DNA of 64,000 nucleotides from Odiellus spinosus (Eukaryota; Arthropoda; Arachnida; Opiliones; Phalangiidae), in the NCBI GenBank assembly GCA_963920705.1, contig OY987238.1:14626183-14690182 (forward strand). The letters run 5' to 3'. Under the pieces are notes generated by a model. It saw only the letters and a program-made list of their open reading frames with translations, did no database searches and was not told where the DNA came from. Position numbers and translations under genes: made by a program. Each line of letters begins with the position of its first letter. Within the stretch, counting starts at the first letter, position 1. Positions 12,601 to 23,325 of this stretch are shown here, piece after piece.

Positions 12601-13983
12601 ATCAGCTCCCAATCCTGGTTGCCACGCTCAACACCCTCCATCCGAGGTAATAACACACGTACCTATCTTTAAAATCTTCTACTTTTAGTAAGATAGGTCT
12701 CATTAGATTCTCCCCCTATGATTCAAACGTTTCTCTTTGATTTAGATTCCCTTACCAGTTCTTGGTGGCGATATAAGTTTGCATCTGAAGAAAGTTTCTT
12801 TAAGTTTTGAAAAAGTTCTAATGGAATGCAAGTTTGTCAAGGAAAACACAGAGAACGTTGTACAAAAGGTACTTGAACTACAATTATAAGATTTAAGTTG
12901 GGATCGCGAGTTTAAAACTAGGTTTTTTTACGCAGCTGAAAGTTTGCACTACTCAAGCTTCGACGATTTGGCAAGATTTTCGAGCTACTTGCATCTCAGC
13001 CGGTTTGAAAGGAAAAAAAGCTGAAAAAGCGACTGAAAATTTTCTTTGGAACGTCAATATAGTCGGATATTTAACCAAGATTCTATTAGCGGTTAAAAAG
13101 GAAAGTGAAGCCATGTTGAAACAGGTAAATACTCATTTTTTTTAAGGTTGAGCAAGCCATTACTCGGTTGAATCGAGTTACTCAATCAATTGGTACTCGA
13201 ATTAGTAACTGATAAGCCTTGTCCTAGATTACGAATCAGTAATTGTTCAAATTAATTGGTCAGTTATCGATTGGCGAGTACTCGAATTGGTAACTATATT
13301 AAGCCTTGTCCTTGACAATCAGATTATTGATTAACGAGTACTCGATTGGTAACTATATAAGCCAATCGGTCAATTATCGATTAACGAGTACTCGAATCCT
13401 TCTCCTACTCAAAAAGACTTAATAATTAGTAGCTGATTACAATAATTATGAAATTATTCATTACACTGTAATCAAATTGTTAAAAGTTAAGCCTCTGATC
13501 ACCAACTTCGTTACAATTAATGGTTCGTACTTTTATCTTAATTTGTAGCTTGAAAACATAGCGCCAGCTGTGGTTAAACTATTTGAAAATGAACGAAACT
13601 CGAAATCCGTCTCTAGTCAAAAACCGTGTTCCTCCGTCTTAACCGCCGACGATATAATCTTGCCGGGGGGAAGCAGCTGCGGTAGTTCCATGGGAGCTAG
13701 CGGCAATTGCAGTCCCGAGAAGAGAATGCCAACTTCCATTACTATTTCTTCCTCTCAAGGGAGCGATTCCGGTCAGCAATTGAAAGGAATCCTCAAAAAG
13801 GGACACAGCCCATTACCCACTCCCGTACCAGTACCGCCTCCTCCGCCCCAGCCTAACTTCGATAACGACGTTTCGCAAGATGGTAAAGTTTTTCAATTCT
13901 TTCCACCCGCACCTCAAAATCAATCGAACAATACCTTGTTGCCTCCCGATAACGCCGCCGCCGCAAGTGGAAATTCTTCGTAA
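6664..13983 (+). CDS. PLCL: Inactive phospholipase C-like protein (PRIP/PLCL family), complete, 23 coding exons
   Basis: Exons: 6664-7057, 7137-7286, 7365-7571, 7635-7671, 8496-8625, 8936-9048, 9136-9199, 9291-9496, 9728-9813, 9918-10018, 10102-10118, 10208-10376, 10444-10621, 10725-10904, 11102-11280, 11355-11493, 11563-11709, 11765-11862, 12093-12173, 12250-12438, 12746-12868, 12936-13124, 13549-13983; 1203 residues. Order: Lys/Ser-rich N-terminus with KSVSF at 113-117; PH (about 140-250); EF-hand-like region (about 263-420); PLC X (about 425-540); acidic linker with [13 protein letters not shown] (about 625-737); C2 (about 738-865); long C-terminal region with a Pro-rich tail. The PH start, the linker and the helical region after C2 match vertebrate PRIP rather than PLC-delta. 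His432, Asn433, Asp464, His476 and Glu510 are kept, but the Glu341-equivalent is Lys462. PRIPs bind inositol phosphates, phosphatases and GABA-A receptor trafficking factors. Family is secure; loss of catalysis is inferred. Confidence 0.93.
7672..8495 (+). other. U12-type (minor spliceosome) AT-AC intron in PLCL
   Basis: Exon 4 ends at 7671 and the intron begins ATATCCTTT, the full U12 5' splice-site consensus. Near the 3' end TCCTTAACTC matches the U12 branch site, its branch A lies about ten bases before the terminal AC at 8495, and there is no polypyrimidine tract. The junction reads RIRER then [12 protein letters not shown], which matches the EF-hand start in the family, and it preserves frame. 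No GT donor near 7672 gives a sensible product. Confidence 0.88.
7963..8294. repeat. Inverted-repeat element inside the U12 intron
   Basis: CTTGGAAATAAGG at 7963 is answered by CCTTATTTCCAAG at 8282. TAGTAGTCAG-type words lie just inside both arms. The size (about 330 bases) and layout suggest a MITE remnant. Confidence 0.55.
12496..12656. repeat. Short hairpin element in PLCL intron 20
   Basis: GTTATTAGCTCGGATAGAGG and TTGCAACCAGGAG on the left are answered by CTCCCAATCCTGGTTGC and CCTCCATCCGAGGTAATAAC on the right, with a spacer of about 50 bases. It is an imperfect foldback lying wholly within the intron. Confidence 0.55.
13143..13400. repeat. Degenerate repeats with GAGTACTCG words in PLCL intron 22
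   Basis: Variants of CGAGTACTCGAATTGGTAACT and AAGCCTTGTCC recur three to four times with spacings of roughly 70-100 bases. Similar GTACTC-rich patches lie in introns 8 (9540-9680) and 14 (10905-11060) of the same gene. They look like decayed copies of one dispersed family. Confidence 0.45.
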
Positions 13984-14345
13984 CAGAGAATCGACTTTAC
14001 GGTAAAAGATCTTAAATTAGGGCGTATTTCAAATTAAATTTGTAGTTATAGGATACGTAAGGGATTGTCCATAAATGATGTTGCGAGGGTTTTATTTATG
14101 GACAACCCCTAAAAAGTATTAGGTAATTAGAATACCAATTAATTTTTGGTAATTTTAACATTACTGTGGACTACAGCGAAACTATTTATACGGAGGCAAG
14201 GCAGATCCTGAGATTACAAAACATTTATTTTACGATTAACTTATTATCGAATTTAAAGGTATAGATATTTATTTATATTATTGGCGGCTATTCAATAACG
14301 TAAGTGTATTATTTAAAGTCTAAGTACGAGACTTAATGAAGGAAA

Positions 14346-14351
14346 AATAAA
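14346..14351 (+). terminator. Candidate polyadenylation signal downstream of PLCL
   Basis: AATAAA about 365 bases after the stop codon, followed closely by another AATAAA-like word. Plausible, but not distinguishable from AT-rich background without transcripts. Confidence 0.35.
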
Positions 14352-14799
14352 AGCAAATAAATCAAAAGGATATGGGAAAGACAAAAAATGAAAATAAATC
14401 AAATGCTGATTTACATCATTTCGATAAATTATTATTCAAAATCAAAATAATTGATGATACAGATCATAGAGAATATGAATAAAGTGATGGGAGTAGGTTT
14501 TAAGCCTTTGTCAAGAATATTTAAACTTAGTTAGGCTTAGTTCCTATAAGGTTTCTTTAGAAGCTCAGGAAGGCTCAAAAGCGAGAACACGAGGTTCGTA
14601 GAGCCCCTATGGCTTACTTACTCCTCTTGCATTATACATTATCTTCTGGTTAGTAAAATACGCGTCTCGGGTACGTAACTCTAATTGAAGACTGATGATA
14701 ATACACTTACGATATTAGAAATGTTTTTATCTTTATTTTGATTAAATTGCTTAAAAAAATTCCAATTCCAATTAGGACCTAAGATACGTTATATATCAA

Positions 14800-15580
14800 T
14801 TTTTCATCAACTATGAAAGCGGTTAATTTTGATTAAATTTAATGATGATTAGCTCTAAATTGTAGTTTAAATTTTGTTTCGTCGTGCGCTTAGATTCCTC
14901 AATAATTAAGTCCATTTTGATTTATTTTATTTTGTTTATCCGGTACGTTCTTAATTCAGATATTTTTGTCAATTTTAAATCAGTTTTAAATCCACTTAAT
15001 TTTGATTAAATCTAATGATGATTAGGTGTAAATTGTAGTTTAAGATCTCGTCTGTCTCACCGTGCATTAAAATTCCCCGTAAATTTCACCTATTTTGGTA
15101 TATTTTAATTTTTGAACAAATCTAAACTTGTATATTATATATTCTCCGTCAAACAAAGTCTAATAAGTTTGGAGTCTTGTTCAAAAGATTAAAATAGGCC
15201 AAAATGGGCCAAATTAAGGGGAATGTTAACCCGCGACGAGACGGATGAGATCTTAAACTACAATTTTAAACCTAATCATTGTAAAATTAATCAAAATTAA
15301 GTCGATTTAAAACTGATTTAAAATTGACAAAAATATCTGAAATAATTACGTACCGTATAAACTGATTTAAATAATAATTGTCTAAATTCTTGAGGATGTA
15401 AGCGTATGACGAGACAGAGGAGATATTAAACTACAATTTTAAAACTAATCATAATTAAATTTAAACCAATTTAAACGCTTTTATAGTTAATGAAAAAATT
15501 AGATTAGACAGTATGGCAAAGATATAAATTTTTCATTAACTATAAAAGCGTTTAATTTTGATTAAATTTAATGATTATAC
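14800..15580. repeat. Long imperfect inverted repeat (about 0.75 kb) downstream of PLCL
   Basis: The left arm (about 14803-15130) contains CATCAACTATGAAAGCGGTT, TTTTGATTAAATTTAATGAT and AAATTGTAGTTTAA. The right arm (about 15200-15520) carries their complements, ending AAACGCTTTTATAGTTAATG. The arms contain two internal sub-copies each, and the centre is near 15165. After the right arm a further direct copy of the end (15525-15575) follows. No coding sequence is seen, so this looks like a foldback element or an old pair of inverted copies. Confidence 0.6.
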
Positions 15581-16043
15581 TAGTCGAAGTTTCGGAAACG
15601 TTTCTGCAAAGGGGTTTCAATATCCCCATTATTCTGTACAAATAAAGACGTAGACCGATAGCGGAAACAAAATTGGAAAATTATCAATAGAGACCAAAAA
15701 AACTGTATTTTATGCAATCCTATGCAAATAACGCGACTACAAAAGGTTTATTTATTTAATGAAAGTTTTTAAATCTACTAATTTATTTATTAGTCGTGAA
15801 GTTGAATCGTATTTGAAGTTAGAATTCATAGATTTTTAGTAATTTATGGAATACCAAGCATGTCTAAAGGATAGTACGTTTATTTCTATAGAGGGGTTTG
15901 ATTAACTTAAGATGCGTAGTCAAAACAAATTGGTTTTTCCACGAGTCGTTTTTTAGGTAGATGAAAGGTTTGGGTAACGATATTTTTGAGTGAAATTTAA
16001 ATTTTCATTACCATCAAAAATACGGAGTAAAAAAAATGGTTAA

Positions 16044-16500
16044 AGGGAGACTGAAGCCTGATAAAAATTTTCAATTGATCCCTATCGTTAAAATAGGGTT
16101 TATTCACTAGTAAATTAACTGATAAGTATTACGAACCTCTGAAATTAACTTTGGAAGTAGGCTTAACAAGGATCCATGTAGAGTTGAAATTACGTAAGCA
16201 AGAAGCGCACGCTTAATTTTGACAGAAACGTTTTCAAAATTAAGTCTTAGTTTCAAGCTTTTTACTGTTGAAAATTAGGCTTAACAAGGATCTATAAAGA
16301 GTTGCGATAGAACGTTTCAAAGAATACTTTTACTCATTGGTCAGAGACTGTTTAACTGCGAGATAAGTGTCGCTCCATGGATCCTTGTTAAGCCTACTTT
16401 CAAAGTAAGTTTAAAATTGATTTCTAGCCTAATATTTGTCTGTAAATTTCAGTACTAGTGAATAAATCTTATTCTAATGATTAAGAAAATTGGTATCGTG
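16044..16500. repeat. Diverged hairpin MITE (AGGGAGA... family), right end lost
   Basis: TTAA then AGGGAGACTGAAGCC marks the left end. Inside, AGGCTTAACAAGGATCCATG near 16158 is answered by CATGGATCCTTGTTAAGCCT near 16378. The element shares TCTAGCCTAATATTTGTCTG with the other copies listed here, but I cannot find a clean right terminus. Confidence 0.6.
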
Positions 16501-17665
16501 GCAAATTTTTAATTACCAATCAAAGGTGCGGCTAGATCTTATGTTAATGTTAAAAATATTTAAATATTTAAGTTTGCGTGTCTAGCTAATAATTCAATGG
16601 GGCTATTCTTGTGGAACATAACTTATTTAAAAGATAATTTTTGGTAGTTTTACGGGTAATCAAAGTTTGTACGTTTTAACGATGTCGCTTGGCATTCCAA
16701 AAATGAATTACGGTATATAATTTACGCGTGCTATTTAATAGAATCTCGGAATAAGAATACTCTTCCATATTTCTTTTTTATATATAAAAGATTGTAAAGC
16801 CAAAGAGTTTAATGGCATTTGTATTATAGATAAGGCGGTGTTGTAACGATCATAACTTACGTAATCTAGGAAACAAACAAAAAAGTTCAGAGGTTAAAAT
16901 ATCAGGTGGTCTAATTTACTTCGATTAAGATCGAATAATCTCAAATCTATTAGGGGAGTAATTATTCCTGGTTTTTAATATTTTTTTTATCTTTTGACGA
17001 GGGAGTTGAAAGATATTCTCGTAAGATTAGCGAACGGTAGCGTTTTATTCGTTATTTACTAAAATAAAAAGGCTAATCTAGCTAAATTAATTACTGATTA
17101 AGGGTTATACAGGTACCCCTTACCGAAAAAACACCTCTAACATTTAGACCTAAGGTTGTGCTTATTCCCTCACATAATAAACGTCTTCTAGAGTTCTTGG
17201 GTAGTTCTGAGAGTGCTTGACAGGAGTACAAGGAGACCTCCTGGGGTGGTACAAACTAAAGTCATTTGTATAACTCTCAATTATAGTCTGAATAAAAGTG
17301 TCCCATTAGTGGGCTTATCGACAGATGTTTGCAAGAAGTGCTTTTACATCTGTTAAGGTGACTTCTGTCAGTTGTCGACAGTTGAGACGTCTGCAAGATT
17401 GTCCAGTTCGTTAGCTACAGCTTGAGTCTCTACTATACACCCATTGCGATAATCTGAAACCTGGATGCCTCTAAGGTTTCTACAAACCAAACCTCTTCAG
17501 GAAGCCTCAAACATTGCTCGTGAAACGACCTCCTAGAGAGGTCTAAGAGTGTTAAAAAAGCATTGTTAAAGAAGTTACAGTACACGACCACCTACAGTGG
17601 TCTTCGGGCCGCACCAGTGATATGGTTCTTTTTAGAGGGGTACCAAGGGTGGTCGTAATTTTGGA
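16501..17665. other. Non-coding stretch, nothing recognised
   Basis: AT-rich DNA to about 17150, then a more mixed stretch (17190-17640) with scattered words such as GACCTCCT, GTGGTAC and GTGGTCTTC. These may be highly decayed relatives of the adjoining 26-bp satellite. No exon signature was seen on either strand. Confidence 0.4.
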
Positions 17666-17669
17666 TTAA

Positions 17670-19160
17670 CGTAAGTGGTTCTAATGACGGAGCATCGAAA
17701 GTGGTCCTCATGACGAAATATCGAAAGTGGTCCTCATGACGGAGTATCGAAAGTGGTCCTGATGACGGAGTATCGAAAGTGGTCCTGATGACGGAGTATC
17801 GAAAGTGGTCCTGATGACGGAGTATCGAAAGTGGTCCTCATGACGGAGTATCGAAAGTGGTCCTCATGACGGAGTATCGAAAGTGGTCCTCATGACGGAG
17901 TATCGAAAGTGGTCCTCATGACGGAGTATCGAAAGTGGTCCTCATGACGGAGTATCGAAAGTGGTCCTCATGACGGAGTATCGAAAGTGGTCCTCATGAC
18001 GGAGTATCGAAAGTGGTCCTCATGACGGAGTATCGAAAGTGGTCCTCATGACGGGGTATCGAAAGTGGTCCTCATGACGGAGTATCGAAAGTGGTCCTCA
18101 TGACGGAGTATCGAAAGTGGTCCTCATGACGGAGTATCGAAAGTGGTCCTCATGACGGAGTATCGAAAGTGGTCCTCATGACGGAGTATCGAAAATGGTC
18201 CTCATGACGGAGTATCGAAAAAGGTCCTGGTGCCGGAGTATCGAAAGTGGTCCTAATGACGGAGTATCGAAAGTGGTCCTAATGACGGAGTATCGAAAGT
18301 GGTCCTAATGACGGAGTATCGAAAGTGGTCCTAATGACGGAGTATCGAAAGTGGTCCTAATGACGGAGTATCGAAAGTGGTCCTAATGACGGAGTATCGA
18401 AAGTGGTCCTAATGACGGAGTATCGAAAGTGGTCCTAATGACGGAATATCGAAAGTGGTCCTAATGACGGAGTATCGAAAGTGGTCCTAATGACGGAGTA
18501 TCGAAAGTGGTCCTAATGACGGAGTATCGAAAGTGGTCCTAATGACGGAGCATCGAAAGTGGTCCTAATGACGGAGTATCGAAAATGGTCCTGATGTCGG
18601 TGTATCGAAAGTGGTCCTGGTGCCGGAGTATCGAAAGTGGTCCTAATGACGGAGTATCGAAAATGGTCCTGATGTCGGTGTATCGAAAGTGGTCCTGGTG
18701 CCGGAGTATCGAAAGTGGTCCTAATGACGGAGTATCGAAAGTGGTCCTAATGACGGAGTATCGAAAGTGGTCCTAATGACGGAGTATCGAAAGTGGTCCT
18801 AATGACGGAGCATCGAAAGTGGTCCTAATGAAGGATTATCGAGGGCGTTCTGAATGGCAGGGTTTTGAAAGGGTTCTTTATAGCGGAGCGTTGAAGGTGT
18901 TCTTAATAGCGGTGCGTTAAAGATGTTCTTTATAGCGGGATACTGAGGGGGTTCTTCATAGCGGAGCATCGAAGGTGTTCTGGGTAGTTGAGCGTTGAAG
19001 GTGTTCTTAAAAGTGGAGTGTCGAAGGTGTTCTGAATAGTGGGGTATTGAGAGGGTTCTTCATAGCGGAGTAACACAGATGTTCTGAATAGCGGATTATC
19101 AAATGTGTTCTTTAAGAACACCTTCGATATTCCTCTATTCAGAACATCTTCGATGCTCAG
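17670..19160. repeat. 26-bp satellite array, about 45 good copies plus a degenerate flank
   Basis: The unit is TCGAAAGTGGTCCTCATGAC plus GGAGTA, 26 bases, repeated almost perfectly from about 17690 to 18840. Copies fall in blocks: CTCATGAC units first with a small CTGATGAC block, then CTAATGAC units after about 18240, separated by a GGTGCCGG variant near 18225. A 78-base composite carrying GATGTCGGTG and GGTGCCGG recurs at 18590-18720. From 18840 to about 19160 the same 26-base rhythm continues in heavily mutated form (TTCTTTATAGCGGAGCGTTG). Reading frames through it are artefacts of the unit. Confidence 0.95.
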
Positions 19161-19714
19161 CAGTTAATAGCAGTGTTTCAACAGGTCTGTGAATGCCATC
19201 GTGTTAAAGGTGGTCTTAGTAGCGGTGACTCTAGGTGGGCTTAAAGACGGAGTGCAGTGTCGGATATCGACTTAATGGGTATTGAAAAATTATTTAAACT
19301 TCCTCAATCCAGGGACCCTACAAGACGTCTACACATGGGAATATTATAAAATAAAGACAAGGATATTTCTTAAATATCATTTATTGTTTTCCAAGTATCT
19401 CTTAAGCAGTTTTTTCCATGCCGCAGGCTTCATCCTCATTGATTTCATCTCAGTCCAAATTATCATCATCTTTAGAAAGTTTTATTTCCCCAGCTTTAAT
19501 GAGTTTGCTCCTTAAGTTAGCACATTTCTTGTTTATAATCGAATTAATTTGCACCTTTTTTATTGATTTTTCCCCTTTTGCCGATGCAAACTGGCGCATC
19601 ACAAGCACTAAACAATGAAAAAGTTATTATCTTTAGATGTTACAAATTATACGATATGAAAAATTAGTAATATCGATAATATGAGCTACAACAAAAGTTA
19701 CACGTCACATCAAT
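19161..19714. other. Non-coding stretch, nothing recognised
   Basis: No conserved protein, splice-bounded exon or RNA gene is visible. The short open frames here have no family resemblance. Confidence 0.4.
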
Positions 19715-20118
19715 ATGCAACCTACAAAGTTAATTTTTTATCGACTAATTATCGTTTAAATAGGCCTAGACCACTTGTGACAAAATATATGGACAAATGT
19801 TAAACTAGAAACTAGTTAAAAACTTACCCGGATAAGAGGCTTAGAAGGATTCATGGAGATACTGAATAGCTTCCGTGAAAGGTCTAGCAACCATTGAGCA
19901 AAGATCTACACGAAACTTAAAATGCATTCGATTGATCGCTAGACCTTTTGCGAGAGGCAAAAGGTACCTCCATCTGATTAAGCGTATTTTTCCGGGTAAG
20001 TTTTAGAATTTTTCCAGTGCAATATTTGTTCGTAGCGTTTTTGCACTAGTGGATTAGGCCTATTTTATCAATAACAAATCGACAAAACAATCACTTGTTT
20101 ATAGGTTGCATTTTCCCT
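19715..20118. repeat. Hairpin MITE of the AGGGAGAATGC family, left end eroded
   Basis: The right terminus reads GCATTTTCCCT then TTAA at 20119. The arms carry ATGCAACCTA, AATAGGCCTA and AAACTTACCCGGA on the left, and the complements TCCGGGTAAGTTTTA, GATTAGGCCTATTT and TAGGTTGCAT on the right. The left outermost 12-15 bases are not recognisable. Confidence 0.75.
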
Positions 20119-20735
20119 TTAAAGGGGCTTGCTGTCGTTTTTAAATCAATTCTTGCCAGACGACGTTGAACATGAGAACTTGTACAGTCATAGCCATGCT
20201 GTGTGCGTCAGGAAAGAGCTTTTTAAAGGAGCAAATTTCAGAGTATATAGGGTCTTTTAAATGTTCTATTGTCTCCGAAATTTGCCCCTTTAAAATCATC
20301 TTCCCTTTTTCACGTATCTTAGTTTGACTGTACAAGTTCTTATGGTCAACGCCGTCTGCTAAGCTCGAAAAGGCGACTTTTAAAATTCGTAAATAGCCCC
20401 TTTAAAGGGACTATCTGCCTTTTTTAAATCCCCTTTTAAGTCGCCTTCTTTTCTACCTTAGCAGACGCCGTTGTACAAAACAAATTGTACAGTCAAAGCT
20501 AGGCTGCGTGCGTAAGGGAAGAGCATTTTAAAGGGGCAAGTTCCAGAGCAGATAGGGCCTTTAAGGACAAATCCTCTAAGAAACTTTTAGAACAACAGAC
20601 AATATAAATGAGTTTCTTTGTAACTCAGGCGTAAAAGAGTCTTGTGGCTCTTTTTTGGCTGCTCGGACAGCATTACAAAGGGGCAAGTTTCAGTGCAGAT
20701 AGGGCCTTGAATTTTAGTTACTGCCTTGAATTTTA
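20119..20735. repeat. Repeats with CCCCTTTAAA and GCAGACG words
   Basis: CTTGTACAGTCATAGCCATG and a similar TTGTACAGTCAAAGCTAGGC, AACGCCGTCTGCTAAGCT, and several CCCCTTTAAAG boxes recur in both orientations. A related stretch lies at 62880-62975 (TTGCCCCTTTAAATTGCTC, GTCGTCTGCTAAGCT). It looks like nested copies of one dispersed element; no gene is seen. Confidence 0.5.
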
Positions 20736-20736
20736 G

Positions 20737-23325
20737 TTACTTACGGTGAATAACTTTCAGGTGATCGGTTGGGAGGGATTTTCGCGTTCCTTTTCCTACC
20801 GCTGTTAAGTTGGCCAAGTCTTTCTCACTATGTAGCATTAACATTAATGAATGTATCATCTCTGTAGGATTTTCGCATTTTGTTTCGAGGTTTTTTCTGT
20901 CTACGTCAGAAACGTAAACATCATAGCCTTCACATAGTTTCACCTTTATAATATATATCACTTGGAATAATGTAACTTCAAATGAAGAGTGCAACAATAG
21001 TACCATTTTGCGTTTCACTCTTCCTGTTGTTTTTAGAAGTTCAGTTTCATCATCTGATGATAATTCGTACCCACTAGCTTCAGCTAATTTCACAATTTTT
21101 TGGCAAAATTTTACCACTGACTTGTTTACTCCTGTAAAGAAAATAGCTTAACTTGAATTAGAACAACCAATGATGTTTTTGCTACCAGTGTTGCCAGTAC
21201 AGAATGGCTAACTGTTCACCTTCAGAACAAACCCAATATTTTAGTAGCTCTGATTCCTTCAGCAAACGGCCATTAACATATATATCATTTAACTGGCTAG
21301 GTACATTTCTTTTAGTTAGACCCGATGAGTAAAACGCGGAATGGGCAGATAGCAGAGTTAGAAAGCTCAAATTACCGTAGTTGGATTTTCCCCGCTTCTG
21401 CCCAAAAATGTCTTTTTTTACTAAATATTATACAAGAGAGAATGAAATCGACTCAAAACGTGTTTAATAAGTTGGCTTTACCTGATCCATGAATTTTCCT
21501 AATGTAAACATTTCCTTTCTATAATTTAAACAAAATTGAACATACTTAGCTTGCTTAGCTTTGGCGTTCTCGCAGCAAACACTCAAATGTGATTATAGAG
21601 TAGGCCAAGTCTAAGCGAGGGAAATAAGTTTTATTTTGTTTAAATGATATAAAAGTTATATTGACCTCAAGACAATTGACGTATCAGGTTAAAAACCTTT
21701 TGAACAGGGTTTGTGCCGATTTCATTCTCTCCGCTCAAAATCCAACTACGGTAATTTGAGCTATCCGAACTCGGGTATTGATGTCGTTTCTCCAATTTTT
21801 TCTCCCCATAACCGTCGTCCACTATCTGGACCTCCCGCGTTTTCCCTCAGTTCAATAAGACCAAAAGTTTAAATGTCTCTGGCCTCTTTAGTCGAAACTA
21901 TGGAGACTACCCTCTAATTGAGCATATCTTACCTAGCAATTTAAGAATGTTAGCGTTAGCTTCATCCCTGTTGGATGTATCGGCAACATCGTTTGTAGCA
22001 TTATCAGAACTGTTAAAGACAAATACTTTTAACGCACTGTAGACAATTATTGGCGATTTAAAGTTACTAAAGACAGAGGTTAAACACTCGCCCAAGGATT
22101 TTGTAAGACCATTTTAAAATTAAAGGGACTGTGAAAAGAAATAAATGTTTTGAATTAACAACTTGATAGACGTAAAGCAGATTAGCCGAAATCGTTGAGA
22201 GAAGAGGATGCAGCCAATCAGCCCAAGTTATGTCAAATTTTGAAATCAATATTTCACTAACAAATTGTACGCAAATGAAGGCGAAACTGCTACTCGAGCA
22301 CCAACATAGTCAAGATATAGAAACCCACACCATAGCGCTCCTATAAAAATTAACGTTTGCTATTTCATTTTGGTGGCAGTTACATGAGCACGTGTTTCAT
22401 TGTTTTAAAGGAAGATGGCCTTTTACAAACATGCAGATAGAATAACCTTTGTCTATAGCGTCGTTTAAAACACTACTACATCCAAACCTGCTATTTGATT
22501 CAGTCGTTTCTAGACACCTGCCATTTGGTTCGGTTGTTTCCACAAAACTGCTATTTGGTTCGGTTGTTTCTGCGAACCAGCTATTTGGCTCAGTCGTTTC
22601 CAAAAAGCTGCAATTTGGTTCTGTTATTTCCTGACGATCAGGCGTGTAAACAGGAGGTAGTGACATGGCACTACATGACGCTTGTTCTGCAATTGCTTTT
22701 GCCTCCTTGTTAAGGTCTTTTGCGCGATTTGCAACATCTTGTTTTTTTACATACTGCGTTTGAAACACTTTCGTCTCCTCGATATCAGCTAAAATGTACA
22801 ATTTCCATTAAGCCAATGCATACACCTATGTTGAATGTCTTAATGCGTAATGGCGCATATTTATTTCTGCGAGGCACAATTCTGTACTTTGGCCCGTACA
22901 AGAAACACGCTCCATTACTCGTACGAGTTTAAACAAGCTTATGCAACATCGTTAGATTCTCACGCCAAGGGCTAACAACTGTTCAGGCCTAGGAACAAGT
23001 ACCTATTACAAAAGAAGGTAACAAACCCATGATAGGCTTTGCCCAAGGACTTTCCGAAGCTTATTTTAAACAAGCACTTAACGCAAGACACCCAAAAAAA
23101 ACATTATACAAAAAACTTACTTGAAAAAAACAGAAGTTTAGCTTTGAATGACGCGGCCTTGGCCGTTTTCGTTGCCTTCTTCCACAGAACCATGGTGGAT
23201 TCACCCACCATGCTCGGCACTCGATATTTAGCATCAATAATGCGATCGACATCTACCGTACTGATTAGTTTGTCCTTCTCCCATAATACAACTACCTTAA
23301 AACCGCTGTACGATCTTTTCGACAT
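20737..23325 (-). pseudogene. BEN-domain gene, fragmentary multi-exon model next to a CACTA transposase
   Basis: Exons that I can read on the minus strand: 23325-23121 (ATG; N-terminal piece FKVVVLWEKDKLISTVDV; donor CAA|GTAAGT); about 22788-22447 (acceptor CATTTTAG, then TDIEETKVFQTQYVKKQ, then five roughly ten-residue ETTEPNS repeats at about 22470-22640); possibly 22009-21933 (both splice sites present); about 21360-21200; and 21117-20737 (acceptor TTTCTTTACAG; ends HLKVIHRK then stop). The last exon has the BEN-domain pattern, YDVYVSDVDRKNLETK then HSEKDLANLTAVG. BEN domains mediate DNA and protein contacts in chromatin factors and transposon-borne genes. I could not make all exon phases agree and a MITE lies at 21364-21762, so exons are missing from my model or the gene is decaying. 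It may be the second gene of the neighbouring transposon; that is inference. Confidence 0.55.
21364..21762. repeat. MITE-like element with matching inverted ends
   Basis: AGCTCAAATTACCGTAGTTG at 21364 is answered exactly by its complement ending at 21762. A second inner pair, AGAGAGAATGAAATCG and CGATTTCATTCTCTC, lies inside. About 400 bases with no open frame. No target duplication is obvious. It sits directly against the exon at 21360. Confidence 0.7.

Noticed and set aside
18585..18776. Open frame within the 26-bp satellite
   Set aside because: The frame is produced by the repeat unit alone (three units make 78 bases). There is no start context or family, and it ends where the unit pattern changes.
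17670..18840. Possible CRISPR-like array
   Set aside because: The repeats are directly contiguous with no unique spacers, and the host is a eukaryote. It is a tandem satellite. The same holds for the arrays at 24.1, 28.3, 34.4 and 43.5 kb.
22449..22713. Plus-strand frames opposite the ETTEPN repeats
   Set aside because: They are antisense shadows of the 30-base repeat in the BEN-domain gene, which has splice sites and matching exons on the minus strand.
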